DNA of 64,000 nucleotides from an uncultured Lentisphaerota bacterium (GCA_903912445.1 CAIWHP010000042.1:1-64000), one strand, 5' to 3'; positions 51,248 through 59,539 are shown, numbered from the stretch's first letter. A program made the numbers and translations. Notes: a model not told the origin generated them from the sequence alone.

Positions 51248-52792
51248 TCAGGTTTCGAGGACGATCTTCCAGCCGAGCGCGTCGGCGAGCGCCTGCACGG
51301 GCGCCTTGAGGTCGCCGTAGGCGGTGACGCGGTGCCAGCCCCACTGGTCCCACGCGGTGAACAGCTTCTCGAAATCGCCGAGCGGTTCGCCACAGAGCTT
51401 CGTGCGGCAGGCGCGGTCGTCGGGGTCGTTGGCGACGGCCTTGGCCTGGTGCAGCAGGATTTCCTTGCGCGCGGGCTGGATCTCCAGCGTCGTGGTCAGG
51501 TAGCCGGTGGGCAGAAGCGAGCGCACCGAGGCGCCCTGCCGGTCCTCGGAGTGCGTCAGGATGTGGAACGGGTTCGTCGGGCCGGTCGGGCCGAACGCCT
51601 TGTTGGGGGCCACACAGTGGGCGTAGATGATCTGCCGCTTGGCGCTGTCCATCACGGGATCGGAGATGTAGCCCGGCCTGCCCTGCGTCAGCGTGGTGAT
51701 GGCGACCATGGTCGCGGTCGAGCGCACGTCGCATTCGCAGGCGCCGATCAGGCCCTCGTTGCACAACTCATGGAAGCCGAGGCACGGGTAGGCGTGGATG
51801 TGGCCGCCGTAGAAACCGCCGAGGCAGTTGACCGTGATGGCGTTGGCATCGTGCTTCTTCAGGACGGCCTTCATGCCCAGGTACATCGCCGCGGAGGTTT
51901 CGAGCGTCTCGCGGCTGACGCCCTCGATCGAGGCGGCGGTCTTCTGCCAGCGGTCGGCGATGGCGCGCGCGGCATCCTTGTCGGCGGCTTCCCACGCCGC
52001 GTTGAGTTCGGCGAACGCGACGCGCTCCTGCGGGATCGCCAGGATCGGCTCGGCCGGGCCGGCCTCCTGGTTGCGGATGGCGAGAATCTTCCCGGCCTTC
52101 ATCCGCCGCACACAGTCCTCCGTCGAAAGCAGCTTGAACTCGTCGCTCTTGCAGCCCAGGTCGCCGGCCAGCGGCGTGCGCTCGCCGCGCAGCCGCGCGG
52201 TCGCCGCGACGAAGGCCGCGGGCGTACCGCCCTGCCTCACGACGTCGAAGCACTGCACCGCCGCAACCAGGTCGGCCAGCTTCGACGACGCGACGAAGCC
52301 GACGTTTGCCGACTGCGCGCGCAGGAAGGCCGCCGTGTAGACGAGGAAGCCGCCGCTGCCCGCGAATTGGAAATCGGCGTAGAGCACCGGCTTGCCGGAG
52401 GTCGCGATCGTCTGCACGACCTTGTTCCAGCAGTTCATCTGCATGACGACGTAGCCGGCCACAGGGACCGCCTTGTCGGCCTCGAGGATTTTCTGCGCCT
52501 CCTCCGGGCCGGTCGCCTGTGTCGGGACGAACTCGAAACCGGAGCATTGCTGTGCCAGTTCGGTGTTGAACCGGTCCATCACCGGGGCGAAATCGAAGCC
52601 GACGTTCGGCCAGTCCGGGCGCGGCTGCTTGGTCGCGTGGAGCGCATAGATGATGCGGATGCGCGGTTTCCTTTCCACGGCACAGGCCGTGCGTGGCGCG
52701 GCCAGCAGGCCCGCGGCGCACGCCGCGCCGCCGGCTGCGAGAAAGCGCCGGCGGCTCATCGGACAACCAGAGCAACCCAGGTTCGTTTGCAT
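51248..52792 (-). CDS. Tat-exported L-fucose isomerase-like protein
   Basis: The 514-residue protein starts at 52792, supported by AAAGGAG. It has a Tat signal after a Cys-containing leader (CSGCPMSRRRFLAAGG). The mature part resembles the L-fucose/L-arabinose isomerase superfamily: an N-terminal Rossmann-like half (VAGYVVMQMNCWNKVVQTIA, KPVLYADFQFAGSGGFLVYT), then ITVNCLGGFYGGHIHAYPCL, GLIGACECDVRSTATMVAI and QIIYAHCVAP. The Glu/Asp of CECD and the His of AHC are candidate metal ligands. Fucose isomerases are normally cytosolic, so export is unusual; it may be a binding protein or a different enzyme. It sits among fucosidase genes. Confidence 0.72.
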   Translation of the reverse strand: MQTNLGCSGCPMSRRRFLAAGGAACAAGLLAAPRTACAVERKPRIRIIYALHATKQPRPDWPNVGFDFAPVMDRFNTELAQQCSGFEFVPTQATGPEEAQKILEADKAVPVAGYVVMQMNCWNKVVQTIATSGKPVLYADFQFAGSGGFLVYTAAFLRAQSANVGFVASSKLADLVAAVQCFDVVRQGGTPAAFVAATARLRGERTPLAGDLGCKSDEFKLLSTEDCVRRMKAGKILAIRNQEAGPAEPILAIPQERVAFAELNAAWEAADKDAARAIADRWQKTAASIEGVSRETLETSAAMYLGMKAVLKKHDANAITVNCLGGFYGGHIHAYPCLGFHELCNEGLIGACECDVRSTATMVAITTLTQGRPGYISDPVMDSAKRQIIYAHCVAPNKAFGPTGPTNPFHILTHSEDRQGASVRSLLPTGYLTTTLEIQPARKEILLHQAKAVANDPDDRACRTKLCGEPLGDFEKLFTAWDQWGWHRVTAYGDLKAPVQALADALGWKIVLET

Positions 52793-52893
52793 GCTGACTC
52801 CTTTGCGGCAGGGCTTGTTTCGCAGCCCCAGCCAGCGCTGGCGAAACTAGCAAAAACCGTCCAGCGCGCCAATGTGAAAAGCTCTTTCCGGCC

Positions 52894-52922
52894 TTGCTGC
52901 ATCGCCGGCCCGCTCCTATGCT
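52894..52922 (+). promoter_or_regulatory. Candidate leaderless promoter
   Basis: TTGCTG (52894-52899), a 17-bp spacer and TATGCT (52917-52922) are followed by GCGCGC and the ATG at 52929. No Shine-Dalgarno sequence is present. Confidence 0.6.
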
Positions 52923-52928
52923 GCGCGC

Positions 52929-53930
52929 ATGAAAACCGCATGGCTTGCCGCCGCCCTGCTCGCCTTGATGCGGCACGCTTCTGCCGACGGCTTGGCGGCG
53001 CGCTATCCCGGCGACGCCGGCATCGCCGGGGACCCGGACGTGCTGTTCGCGGAGTCATTCGCGGAAACCTCCATCGCGGCGCTGGCGCAGCAGTGGACGG
53101 AGGCGAAGGGCGCGCGGGACGGGACGCTGGCGTTTGCGGCGGACGTGCCGCCGGGCAGTCCGGGCCGGCAGTCGCTCCGGATCACCGCGACGAAGGGCAA
53201 GAACACGGGCGGCCACCTGTGGAAGCTGATCAAGCCGGGCGTGGACGAGATGTACGCGCGGTTCTATGTGAAGTTCAGCCAGGACCATCCCTACGTGCAC
53301 CACTTCGTGAAGCTTGGCGCGTGGAAGGATTCGCCCAACTGGCCGCAGGGCGAGGCGGGCCACCGGCATGACGGCGCAAAAAGCTTCCAGACCGGCATCG
53401 AGCCGGCGTCGGCGGGGGGCCGGTTCGATCCGCCGGGTGCGTGGCACTTCTACACCTACTGGTGCGGGATGCGGAGCTGGCAGGGTCCGGAGGGGACGAG
53501 CTGCTACGGCAACGACTTCGCGCCGGCGGCGGCGCAACCGGTGCCGCGCGGACGCTGGCAATGCGTCGAGTTCATGGTCAAGGCGAACACCGCGCCCGAC
53601 CGCCACGACGGCGAGCAGGCGTTCTGGATCGATGGCCGGCTTGCCGGCCGCTGGGCGCCGGGCACGCCGCGCGGGCGCTGGCTCAAGGACCGGTTCATCG
53701 CCCGCGAGGATGGCGAGCCGTTCGAGGGCTTCCGTTGGCGGACCGATGACGCCGTGAAGCTCAACACCTTCTGGCTGCTCTACTACATGGAAAGCGTCTT
53801 CAAGGGGGACGCACAGTTCAAGCCGCGGGCGGGCGTCCTGCAGAATCCCGACGCCGGCACGGTCTGGTTCGCGCACGTCGTCGTCGCCCGGAAATACATC
53901 GGCCCGCTCGCGCCCGCCGGCGCGCGCTGA
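52929..53930 (+). CDS. Exported beta-sandwich protein, possibly polysaccharide-lyase-like
   Basis: The 333-residue protein has a signal peptide (AWLAAALLALMRHASADG, about residues 4-21). The mature part looks like a concanavalin-type jelly roll: LFAESFAETS, MYARFYVKFSQDHPYVHHFV, AWHFYTYWCGMRSWQG, RWQCVEFMVKANTAPDRHDG, EQAFWIDGRLAG, and a closing VWFAHVVVARKYIGP. This order resembles PL14-like/alginate-lyase-like folds common in planctomycetes and verrucomicrobia, but catalytic residues are not recognised. Preceded by a promoter with no leader. The 311-bp gap after it contains an inverted repeat. Confidence 0.6.
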   Translation: MKTAWLAAALLALMRHASADGLAARYPGDAGIAGDPDVLFAESFAETSIAALAQQWTEAKGARDGTLAFAADVPPGSPGRQSLRITATKGKNTGGHLWKLIKPGVDEMYARFYVKFSQDHPYVHHFVKLGAWKDSPNWPQGEAGHRHDGAKSFQTGIEPASAGGRFDPPGAWHFYTYWCGMRSWQGPEGTSCYGNDFAPAAAQPVPRGRWQCVEFMVKANTAPDRHDGEQAFWIDGRLAGRWAPGTPRGRWLKDRFIAREDGEPFEGFRWRTDDAVKLNTFWLLYYMESVFKGDAQFKPRAGVLQNPDAGTVWFAHVVVARKYIGPLAPAGAR

Positions 53931-54005
53931 AAGCTCCAGTCTTGTCGGCACCGACCATGGTCTGTTTCGTCTGCGCCTCTGACGCGCCGCGCGAAGCGGA
54001 AGATG

Positions 54006-54126
54006 CGACAGAATCATTTGACGGCAGAGCCATTTTGACACGACGTGCGCGATACGCTTGCTGGCGACAAAGTCGGCGCACTCTGATCTTCGCCTTCCAA
54101 TGATTCTGCCATCAATGGTTCTGTCG
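54006..54126. repeat. Inverted repeat of the ATGATTCTGCC type in the 53931-54241 gap
   Basis: Left arm 54006-54038 (CGACAGAATCATTTGACGGC and on) and right arm 54096-54126 (TCCAATGATTCTGCCATCAA and on) are imperfect reverse complements, about 30 nt each around a 57-nt centre. It encodes nothing. The rest of the gap holds only the downstream promoter. Confidence 0.6.
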
Positions 54127-54205
54127 AACTCCGAGCGACCCGTAGTGCGGCTTTCCCCGTCAGCAAACCGCCCGCCCACAAGAAGGCAAGGCGATACCGG
54201 AAAAC

Positions 54206-54234
54206 TTGTCGCGGCGCGGGCGCGGCACTATGAT
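54206..54234 (+). promoter_or_regulatory. Candidate leaderless promoter of the nucleoside hydrolase operon
   Basis: TTGTCG (54206-54211), a 17-bp spacer and TATGAT (54229-54234, five of six consensus bases) end 7 nt (GCGCGCC) before the ATG at 54242. No ribosome-binding site is present. Confidence 0.65.
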
Positions 54235-54241
54235 GCGCGCC

Positions 54242-55255
54242 ATGAAAAAAATCCTCCTGCCGCTGCTGGGCCTCGCGCTCGGCCTTGCCGTGACGGTACG
54301 CGCCGAACCGCTCCGGGTGATCTTCGACACCGACGTGGGCAACGATGTGGATGATGCGCTGGCGCTGGCGATGCTCCACTCGCTTGAAAGCCGCGGCGAG
54401 TGCAAGCTGCTCGCGGTGACGCTGACCAAGGACAGCCCCTTCGCCGTGGCGTTCACCGATCTGCTCAACACGTTCTATGGCCGCGGCGGGATTCCGATCG
54501 GCCGCGTCAAGAACGGCAAGACGTCGGAGCCGGGCAAGTTCCTGCAGGCGGTCGTCGAGGCGCGCGACGAGCGCGGCGCGCTGCTTTATCCGCGGCGGCT
54601 GGCGCCGGATGCGGCCGTGCCGGAGGCCGTCGCGCTGCTGCGCAAGACGCTCGCGGCGCAGCCCGATGGCTCGGTGGTGCTGATCCAGGTCGGGTTCTTC
54701 TCGAACTTCGCGCGGCTGCTGGAGTCGCCGCCGGACGAGTTTTCGCCGCTCGCCGGCCGCGAGCTGGTCATCCGCAAGGTCAAGCTGCTCTCGGCGATGG
54801 CGGGCCGCTTCAACGACAAGAAGGGCCGCGAGTACAACGTCTTCATCGACACGCCCGCCTCGCAGAAACTTTGCAGCGACTGGCCGACGCCGGTTTATTT
54901 TTCGCCGTGGGAGCTGGGCGAGAGCATGAAGTTCCCGGCCGTCAGCATCGAGCGCGACTTCAGCTATGTGGCGCACCACCCTGTGACCGACGCGTACCGG
55001 GCCTACATGAAGTTTCCCTATGACCGCCAGACGTGGGACCTGACGAGCGTGCTGTTCGCGGTGCGCCAGGACCGCGGCTACTTCACCGTGAGTGAGCCAT
55101 GCCGTGTGACGGTGGACGACAAGGGCAAGACGGTGCTCAACGTTGATCCGCAGGGCAAACATTACATCCTCTCGGCGACGCCGGAGCAGCGGGCGCGCAC
55201 GCTGGAGGCGCTGATCGCGCTGTCCTCGCAGCCGCCGGACAAACCTTCCAAATGA
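54242..55255 (+). CDS. Exported inosine-uridine nucleoside hydrolase-like protein
   Basis: The 337-residue protein has a signal peptide (ILLPLLGLALGLAVTVRAEP, about residues 4-23). Directly after it comes the nucleoside hydrolase signature VIFDTDVGNDVDDALALAML, the calcium-binding DxDxxxDxDD cluster. VLIQVGFFSNFARLLES and the later NVFIDTPASQKL match the family. Nucleoside hydrolases are usually cytosolic, but exported versions occur in verrucomicrobial and planctomycete genomes (recollection). The stop overlaps the GH172 start by 4 nt, so they are coupled. Role: ribosyl-bond hydrolysis or use as a ribosyl-glycan enzyme (inference). Confidence 0.85.
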   Translation: MKKILLPLLGLALGLAVTVRAEPLRVIFDTDVGNDVDDALALAMLHSLESRGECKLLAVTLTKDSPFAVAFTDLLNTFYGRGGIPIGRVKNGKTSEPGKFLQAVVEARDERGALLYPRRLAPDAAVPEAVALLRKTLAAQPDGSVVLIQVGFFSNFARLLESPPDEFSPLAGRELVIRKVKLLSAMAGRFNDKKGREYNVFIDTPASQKLCSDWPTPVYFSPWELGESMKFPAVSIERDFSYVAHHPVTDAYRAYMKFPYDRQTWDLTSVLFAVRQDRGYFTVSEPCRVTVDDKGKTVLNVDPQGKHYILSATPEQRARTLEALIALSSQPPDKPSK

Positions 55256-56424
55256 GCAAGTCCATGCTGAAGTCACTCCCGCCCGCACTCGCCTGTGCCA
55301 CGCTGCTGGCCGGCTGCGCCACGCCCTTCAATGGGCTGACCACCAACCTCGGCAACCTTTACCGCACGTCGGACGCGCAGTCGCGCTCGATCTGCCCGGA
55401 GAATTTCACCGGCGAAAAAGGCGCCGCGGGCATGGCGACCACCGGCACCGGTACGCGCGCTTCGAGCGACCTCGGCCGCGGCTGGAAGGTATCGCCCTCG
55501 GTGCGCATCAAGGCGAAAACCGTCTTCACGCTGGCCGACATCGCCGGCTCCGGCTGCATCCAGCAGATCTGGATGACGCCCACCGGCAACTGGCGCACCT
55601 CGATCCTCCGCTGCTACTGGGATGGCGAGACGCTGCCGTCGGTCGAATGTCCTGTCGGCGATTTCTTCGCCTGCGGCTGGGGCAAGTATTGCCAGATCAA
55701 CTCCGCCGCCGTCTGCGTCAACCCCGGCAGCGCGTTCAACTGCTACTGGCCGATGCCGTTCCGCCGGCGCGCGCGCATCACGCTGGAGAACCTCGCCGAC
55801 AAGGAAATGACGCTCTATTACCAGATCAACTACGCCCTCGCGAAGGTGCCCGCCGATGCCGGGACGTTCCACGCGCAGTTCCGCCGCGAGAGCACGCTCA
55901 AGCAGAAGGGCCTCTACACCATCCTCGACGGCGTCGCCGGCCGCGGCCAGTACGTGGGCACCTACCTGGCGTGGGAAGTCCACAGCCCCCGCTGGTGGGG
56001 CGAGGGCGAGATCAAGTTCTTCCTCGACGGCGACAAGGAATTCCCGACGATCTGCGGCACCGGCACGGAGGATTATTTCTGCGGCAGCTACAACTTCGAG
56101 AACCGCGACACGAAAAAATACCAGACCTTCTCCACGCCCTACAGCGGCCTGGCCCAGGTGCTGCCGCCCGATCAGATCTATCAGCCCGGCCAGCGCTTCG
56201 GGCTCTACCGCTGGCACATCGCCGACCCCGTGCGTTTCCAGCAAGATGTGCGCGTGACCATCCAGGCACTCGGCTGGCAGCAGGGCGGCAAATACCTGCA
56301 ACTGGACGACGACATTTCGTCCGTCGCCTTCTGGTATCAGCAGGAGCCCCACGCGGCGTTCCCCCCGCTGCCCGCGCAGCTGGAGTTCGCCCCGCAGCTG
56401 CCGGCGCCGGAAAAGAAACCGTGA
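55252..56424 (+). CDS. GH172 (DUF2961) lipoprotein
   Basis: The 390-residue protein has a lipoprotein signal with lipobox LLAGC (Cys about residue 22). The GH172 core includes GSGCIQQIWMTPTG, ILRCYWDGETLPSVECPVGD, FFACGWGKY, LYYQINYALAKVP, WWGEGEIKFFLDGD and GTGTEDYFCGSYNF with candidate catalytic E273. GH172 members act on D-arabinofuranosyl or D-fructofuranosyl linkages. ATGA overlap with the nucleoside hydrolase gene suggests joint action on pentose-containing material (inference). Confidence 0.9.
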   Translation: MSKSMLKSLPPALACATLLAGCATPFNGLTTNLGNLYRTSDAQSRSICPENFTGEKGAAGMATTGTGTRASSDLGRGWKVSPSVRIKAKTVFTLADIAGSGCIQQIWMTPTGNWRTSILRCYWDGETLPSVECPVGDFFACGWGKYCQINSAAVCVNPGSAFNCYWPMPFRRRARITLENLADKEMTLYYQINYALAKVPADAGTFHAQFRRESTLKQKGLYTILDGVAGRGQYVGTYLAWEVHSPRWWGEGEIKFFLDGDKEFPTICGTGTEDYFCGSYNFENRDTKKYQTFSTPYSGLAQVLPPDQIYQPGQRFGLYRWHIADPVRFQQDVRVTIQALGWQQGGKYLQLDDDISSVAFWYQQEPHAAFPPLPAQLEFAPQLPAPEKKP

Positions 56425-56463
56425 GCCGGGAACGCCCGGTGCTGCTCGCGGCACGAAGCCATA

Positions 56464-56492
56464 TTGACATACGGGGAGGGTAGCCATACTGT
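56464..56492 (+). promoter_or_regulatory. vapBC promoter with inverted-repeat operator
   Basis: TTGACA (56464-56469), a 17-bp spacer and TACTGT (56487-56492) end 7 nt before the vapB ATG at 56500. CATACGG (56468-56474) and CATACTG (56485-56491) are opposed by CCGTATG (56496-56502), so the promoter is bracketed by inverted half-sites. This is the expected layout for autorepression by VapB or VapBC. Confidence 0.6.
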
Positions 56493-56499
56493 TCACCGT

Positions 56500-56730
56500 A
56501 TGAAGACGACGCTAGAGATTGACGAAAAGCGTTTACGTAGCGTGATGGCCCTGACGGGGCTCAAGACGCGCCGCGCCGCGGTGGACTACAGCCTGGCCGA
56601 GGTCGAACGTCTGGCGCGCGTGAACCAGGTAATGGAGCGGGCGTGGTCGCCGGAGCAACTCAAAGATGTGCTCGACCCGCGTTACGATGTGGTCGCACTG
56701 CGCGAACGGGAGCGGCCGGGGCGTAAATGA
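56500..56730 (+). CDS. vapB: VapB-family antitoxin
   Basis: The 76-residue protein is ribbon-helix-helix-like: MKTTLEIDEKRLRSVMALTG at the start, then KTRRAAVDYSLAEVERLARV. This is the pattern of the type II VapB antitoxins that precede PIN toxins. The C-terminal half (QVMERAWSPEQLKDVLDP) would wrap the toxin. It overlaps the toxin gene by 4 nt. Start 56500 is chosen because the upstream frame crosses the promoter. Confidence 0.85.
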   Translation: MKTTLEIDEKRLRSVMALTGLKTRRAAVDYSLAEVERLARVNQVMERAWSPEQLKDVLDPRYDVVALRERERPGRK

Positions 56731-57128
56731 TCCTGGTGGATTCCACCGTCTACATTGACCTGCTGCGGCAGCGGCAGGATCCGCGCGCCGCACTGGCTCA
56801 ACTGTTGCGCAACGGCGGACTGGGCTGCTGCGAAATTGTCAGACTGGAAGTGCTGCGCGGTATCATCGCGCCCGCTTTCCGCGCCGAGATGGAGGCTTTC
56901 TTCGACTTGGTTCCGGCACTCCCTTTGAGTCCCGCCGTCTGGCGCCGCGCTCTGGACCTGGGTTGGTCGCTCGACCGTAAAGGTGAAGTCCTGCCGCTGA
57001 CCGATCTGCTGATTGCGGCCTGCGCTTTGCAGCACGGCGCGGCACTGGTCAGCAACGATCGACACTTTACTCGTATCCCCAACCTGAAGCTCTGGAAGAA
57101 TCTACCCGTGTCGCCCACGCCGTTGTAA
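56727..57128 (+). CDS. vapC: VapC-family PIN-domain toxin
   Basis: The 133-residue protein has the four acidic PIN-domain positions: D5 in ILVDSTVYIDLL, E41 in CEIVRLEVLRG, D98 in PLTDLLIAACALQHGAALVS, and D116 in NDRHF. PIN toxins are Mg-dependent RNases that cleave tRNA or rRNA when VapB is degraded. Length and motif order are normal and the gene appears intact. The following gap to 57277 shows nothing recognisable. Confidence 0.92.
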   Translation: MILVDSTVYIDLLRQRQDPRAALAQLLRNGGLGCCEIVRLEVLRGIIAPAFRAEMEAFFDLVPALPLSPAVWRRALDLGWSLDRKGEVLPLTDLLIAACALQHGAALVSNDRHFTRIPNLKLWKNLPVSPTPL

Positions 57129-57277
57129 CCAGAAATGGTCGCGTCCGCACGGAGCATGGTGCCGCGTGTGGGCCGTAGCAGTGTGCGGATTGTGGCGGCA
57201 GGCATCTCGTGTTCCAGACACCTGCCCCCACAGGTTTTTATCCCGTGGTAGCCAAGCCAGACAGCCCTACGGCGTGC

Positions 57278-58561
57278 TCAGGGCTTGTCGTCGCCGCCGA
57301 GGGCGGGCGGGGCGTTCTTCAGGCGGTAGAGGACCTCGCCCGCCTTGGGCACGTGGAGGATGCCTTCGGCCTCGCGGTTGGCGTAGTCGGCGGGGTTGAT
57401 CGTCGCCGGGTCCATGTAGCCGAGGTTGATCTGGCGGCAGGTGGCCTCCGGAATGCCGGTGGCGAGGATGACCTCGATGCGCGCCTTCTCGATGCCGTTC
57501 TCGTAGGTGCCGATGCCCTTGACGTGCGTCGAATGCGCCAGCACGCCCCACGGGTGATGCTTGAACTGGTCCCACTGCTTGAGGAAGTAGTCGCGCGTGT
57601 GGTAGCCGACGGCGCGGATGGTCTTGTCGTGCGCGACGGCGATCTCGTGGATGTGCGGGGCGTAAATGATCAGCTTGCCGCCGTCGGCGACGACGGGCTC
57701 GAGCTTGTACATGCACTTGGCGCCGACCCACAGCTCGTCGTACATCTGCGGCGCGCAGGAGAGGACGGTGTGGAATGGCTGGTCCTTGAACTCCACGTGG
57801 ATCTGGCGCGAGAGGTCGGCGGCCGCGCTCCAGGCCTCCTCCGGCGTCCCGGCGTAGAGGCCCGCGAGGTCGCCGTGGCCGCGCACGACCATGCAGAACG
57901 CGCGCCGCTCGATCTTCAGCAGCGTCGCCGCGCGGTCCACCACCTTGCGCACCGGCGTCCACTTGTTGCCGATGATGCGCGGGTTGCTGATGACGGCGCC
58001 GAGCCAGTGGAAGAAGTTCAGGATCTCCTCGCCCGCGATGCCGGGGAAGATGTACTTGTTGCCGCCGGAGAAGCCGACGACCTCGTGCGGGAAGACCGGG
58101 CCGAGGATCAGCAGCAGGTCGTAGTCCTTGATCATGCGGTTGACCGAGACACCGACCTCCATCTCGAACAGGCCGCCGGTCAGCTCGCGGATGTCCGCGT
58201 GGCGCAGCCGTCCGACCTCCATCAGCGCGGCAGGATTGTTCCAGTCGTGGTTGAAGAAGCGCGTCTTCGAGAACTTGGTCGCGTGCTCCGCGGCGGTGAT
58301 GCCGACGCGGTGGCAGATCGCCTCCATGCTCATCGCCGGGTGCGTGCCGAGGGCGACGAGCACGTCGAGGCACTGGGCCCGCGGCGCGACGGCGTCATAG
58401 ACCTGGCGGTAGAGCCGGTCGAGCGGGCACGAGCGCGTGTGGTCGGGGATCAGCGCGAGCACGCGCTTGCCGTCGAGCTGCCAGCTGGCCGCCGCCTGCT
58501 GCACGATCGCCGCGGATTCCGCCGGCGTCAGAAACCGGTTTGCAAAGCCTTGTCCGTTCAT
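57278..58561 (-). CDS. LarA-like nickel-dependent racemase family protein
   Basis: The 427-residue protein carries features of the LarA family: LALIPDHTRSCPLDRL (DHTR), ALGTHPAMS, FFNHDWNN, FEMEVGVSVNRMI and LGPVFPHEVVGFSGGNKYIFPG with Lys/His residues that in LarA bind the nickel-pincer cofactor. HDKTIRAVGYHTRDYFLKQW follows. GAGAGGAA precedes the start. LarA homologues racemise or epimerise 2-hydroxyacids, including lactate, malate and sugar acids. No cofactor-synthesis genes (larB, larC, larE) are in the window. Substrate undetermined; a sugar acid would suit the context. Confidence 0.85.
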   Translation of the reverse strand: MNGQGFANRFLTPAESAAIVQQAAASWQLDGKRVLALIPDHTRSCPLDRLYRQVYDAVAPRAQCLDVLVALGTHPAMSMEAICHRVGITAAEHATKFSKTRFFNHDWNNPAALMEVGRLRHADIRELTGGLFEMEVGVSVNRMIKDYDLLLILGPVFPHEVVGFSGGNKYIFPGIAGEEILNFFHWLGAVISNPRIIGNKWTPVRKVVDRAATLLKIERRAFCMVVRGHGDLAGLYAGTPEEAWSAAADLSRQIHVEFKDQPFHTVLSCAPQMYDELWVGAKCMYKLEPVVADGGKLIIYAPHIHEIAVAHDKTIRAVGYHTRDYFLKQWDQFKHHPWGVLAHSTHVKGIGTYENGIEKARIEVILATGIPEATCRQINLGYMDPATINPADYANREAEGILHVPKAGEVLYRLKNAPPALGGDDKP

Positions 58562-58648
58562 ATGCGCGTTCCTCTCGATTGAATCGCGGAAAACCTAGCG
58601 GTGCGGGCGGCGGCGCACAAGGAAAAAGCCGCAGAGCGCGAAGCGCGC

Positions 58649-58696
58649 GTCAGTTGTCAGTGGTCATTAGTCGGTGGTCGGCAACCATTGGTCAGG
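58649..58696. repeat. GTCAGT/GTGGTC-type short tandem-like repeat
   Basis: GTCAGTTGTCAGTGGTCATT, then AGTCGGTGGTCGGC and TTGGTCAGG, is built from degenerate GTCAGT/GTGGTC units in the divergent gap between the LarA-like and NlpC/P60-like genes. It is similar to short intergenic repeats common in environmental genomes (recollection). Confidence 0.45.
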
Positions 58697-58718
58697 TGCT
58701 CTACTGGAGGGGGTGGGA

Positions 58719-58747
58719 TTGAGTCGACAGTCCCGGGGGGATAGGAT
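58719..58747 (+). promoter_or_regulatory. Candidate leaderless promoter
   Basis: TTGAGT (58719-58724), a 17-bp spacer and TAGGAT (58742-58747) end 6 nt (GGCGCG) before the ATG at 58754. There is no ribosome-binding site. Confidence 0.55.
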
Positions 58748-58753
58748 GGCGCG

Positions 58754-59539
58754 ATGAACCGATGGGTACAAGGGCTGGTCGTGGCCCTGCTGGCGGCGCA
58801 GGCCGCGGGCGCGGCGGCGGGCGAGCGGATGATGGCGGAGGGCAGCAACATCTTTGCGCGCGCCACGGCCGTCTGCTACCGCCATCTCAACGTCCCGGCC
58901 AGCGCGCAGGTGCGCTGCGATCCGCAGGGCGACTGGATTTCCAGCAACGATTGCTCCGGTTTCGCCAGCTTCATGATCCACCGCGTCGCGCCGCGCGCCT
59001 ATGCCAGCGTGCTGGCCGGCGAGCAGAAATACAAACATGTGTGCTCCATCACCTACGCCCTGTTCTTGCAGGGCCTGGAGACCAACCGCACGGCGGTGGG
59101 CTGGCAGCACATCGCCACGTGGCGCGAGCTGCGGCCCGGCGATGTCATCGCGTGGTCGTCCCTGCCCAGGACCAACAAGGAGCACCAGGTCAAGAGTGCC
59201 AGCCATGTCCTGCTGGTGGCGCAGCCACCGACCGGTCCGCACGAAGCAACGGTGGACGGGAAAAAGTTCCGCTATGTGAGCGTGCCGGCGCTGGACAGTT
59301 CTTCCGTGAAGCATTTCCCGCCGGAAACCTATCCGCCGCACGCCGGCCAGACCGCGCGCAACGGGCTGGGTTACGGGACCGTCCGCCTGCTGCTCGACGA
59401 CCACGACCGGCCCAGCGGTTACTGGGAGGGCACGTGGTGGGGCGAAGGTCAGACGCCCATCCGCCGCCCGACCCGCACGCCGATCCTCGGCTTTGGCCGG
59501 CTGGTGGATGATCCGGCGGCGGCGCCAACGCCCCGTTGA
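58754..59539 (+). CDS. Exported NlpC/P60-like cysteine peptidase candidate
   Basis: The 261-residue protein has a signal peptide (GLVVALLAAQAAGAAAGE, about residues 7-24). Papain-like NlpC/P60 features are present: SSNDCSGFASFM (candidate catalytic Cys in DCSGF, about residue 72), WRELRPGDVIAW (a family-typical RPGDV segment before the His), and SASHVLLVAQPP (candidate His, about residue 157). The third residue is not obvious. Such enzymes cleave peptidoglycan stem peptides or amides. No partner genes. Preceded by a leaderless-type promoter. Confidence 0.62.
   Translation: MNRWVQGLVVALLAAQAAGAAAGERMMAEGSNIFARATAVCYRHLNVPASAQVRCDPQGDWISSNDCSGFASFMIHRVAPRAYASVLAGEQKYKHVCSITYALFLQGLETNRTAVGWQHIATWRELRPGDVIAWSSLPRTNKEHQVKSASHVLLVAQPPTGPHEATVDGKKFRYVSVPALDSSSVKHFPPETYPPHAGQTARNGLGYGTVRLLLDDHDRPSGYWEGTWWGEGQTPIRRPTRTPILGFGRLVDDPAAAPTPR

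Noticed and set aside
56500-57128. VapBC as evidence of a mobile or defence island
   Set aside because: The pair is isolated, with no integrase, transposase or other defence gene nearby; it looks like a routine chromosomal toxin-antitoxin module.
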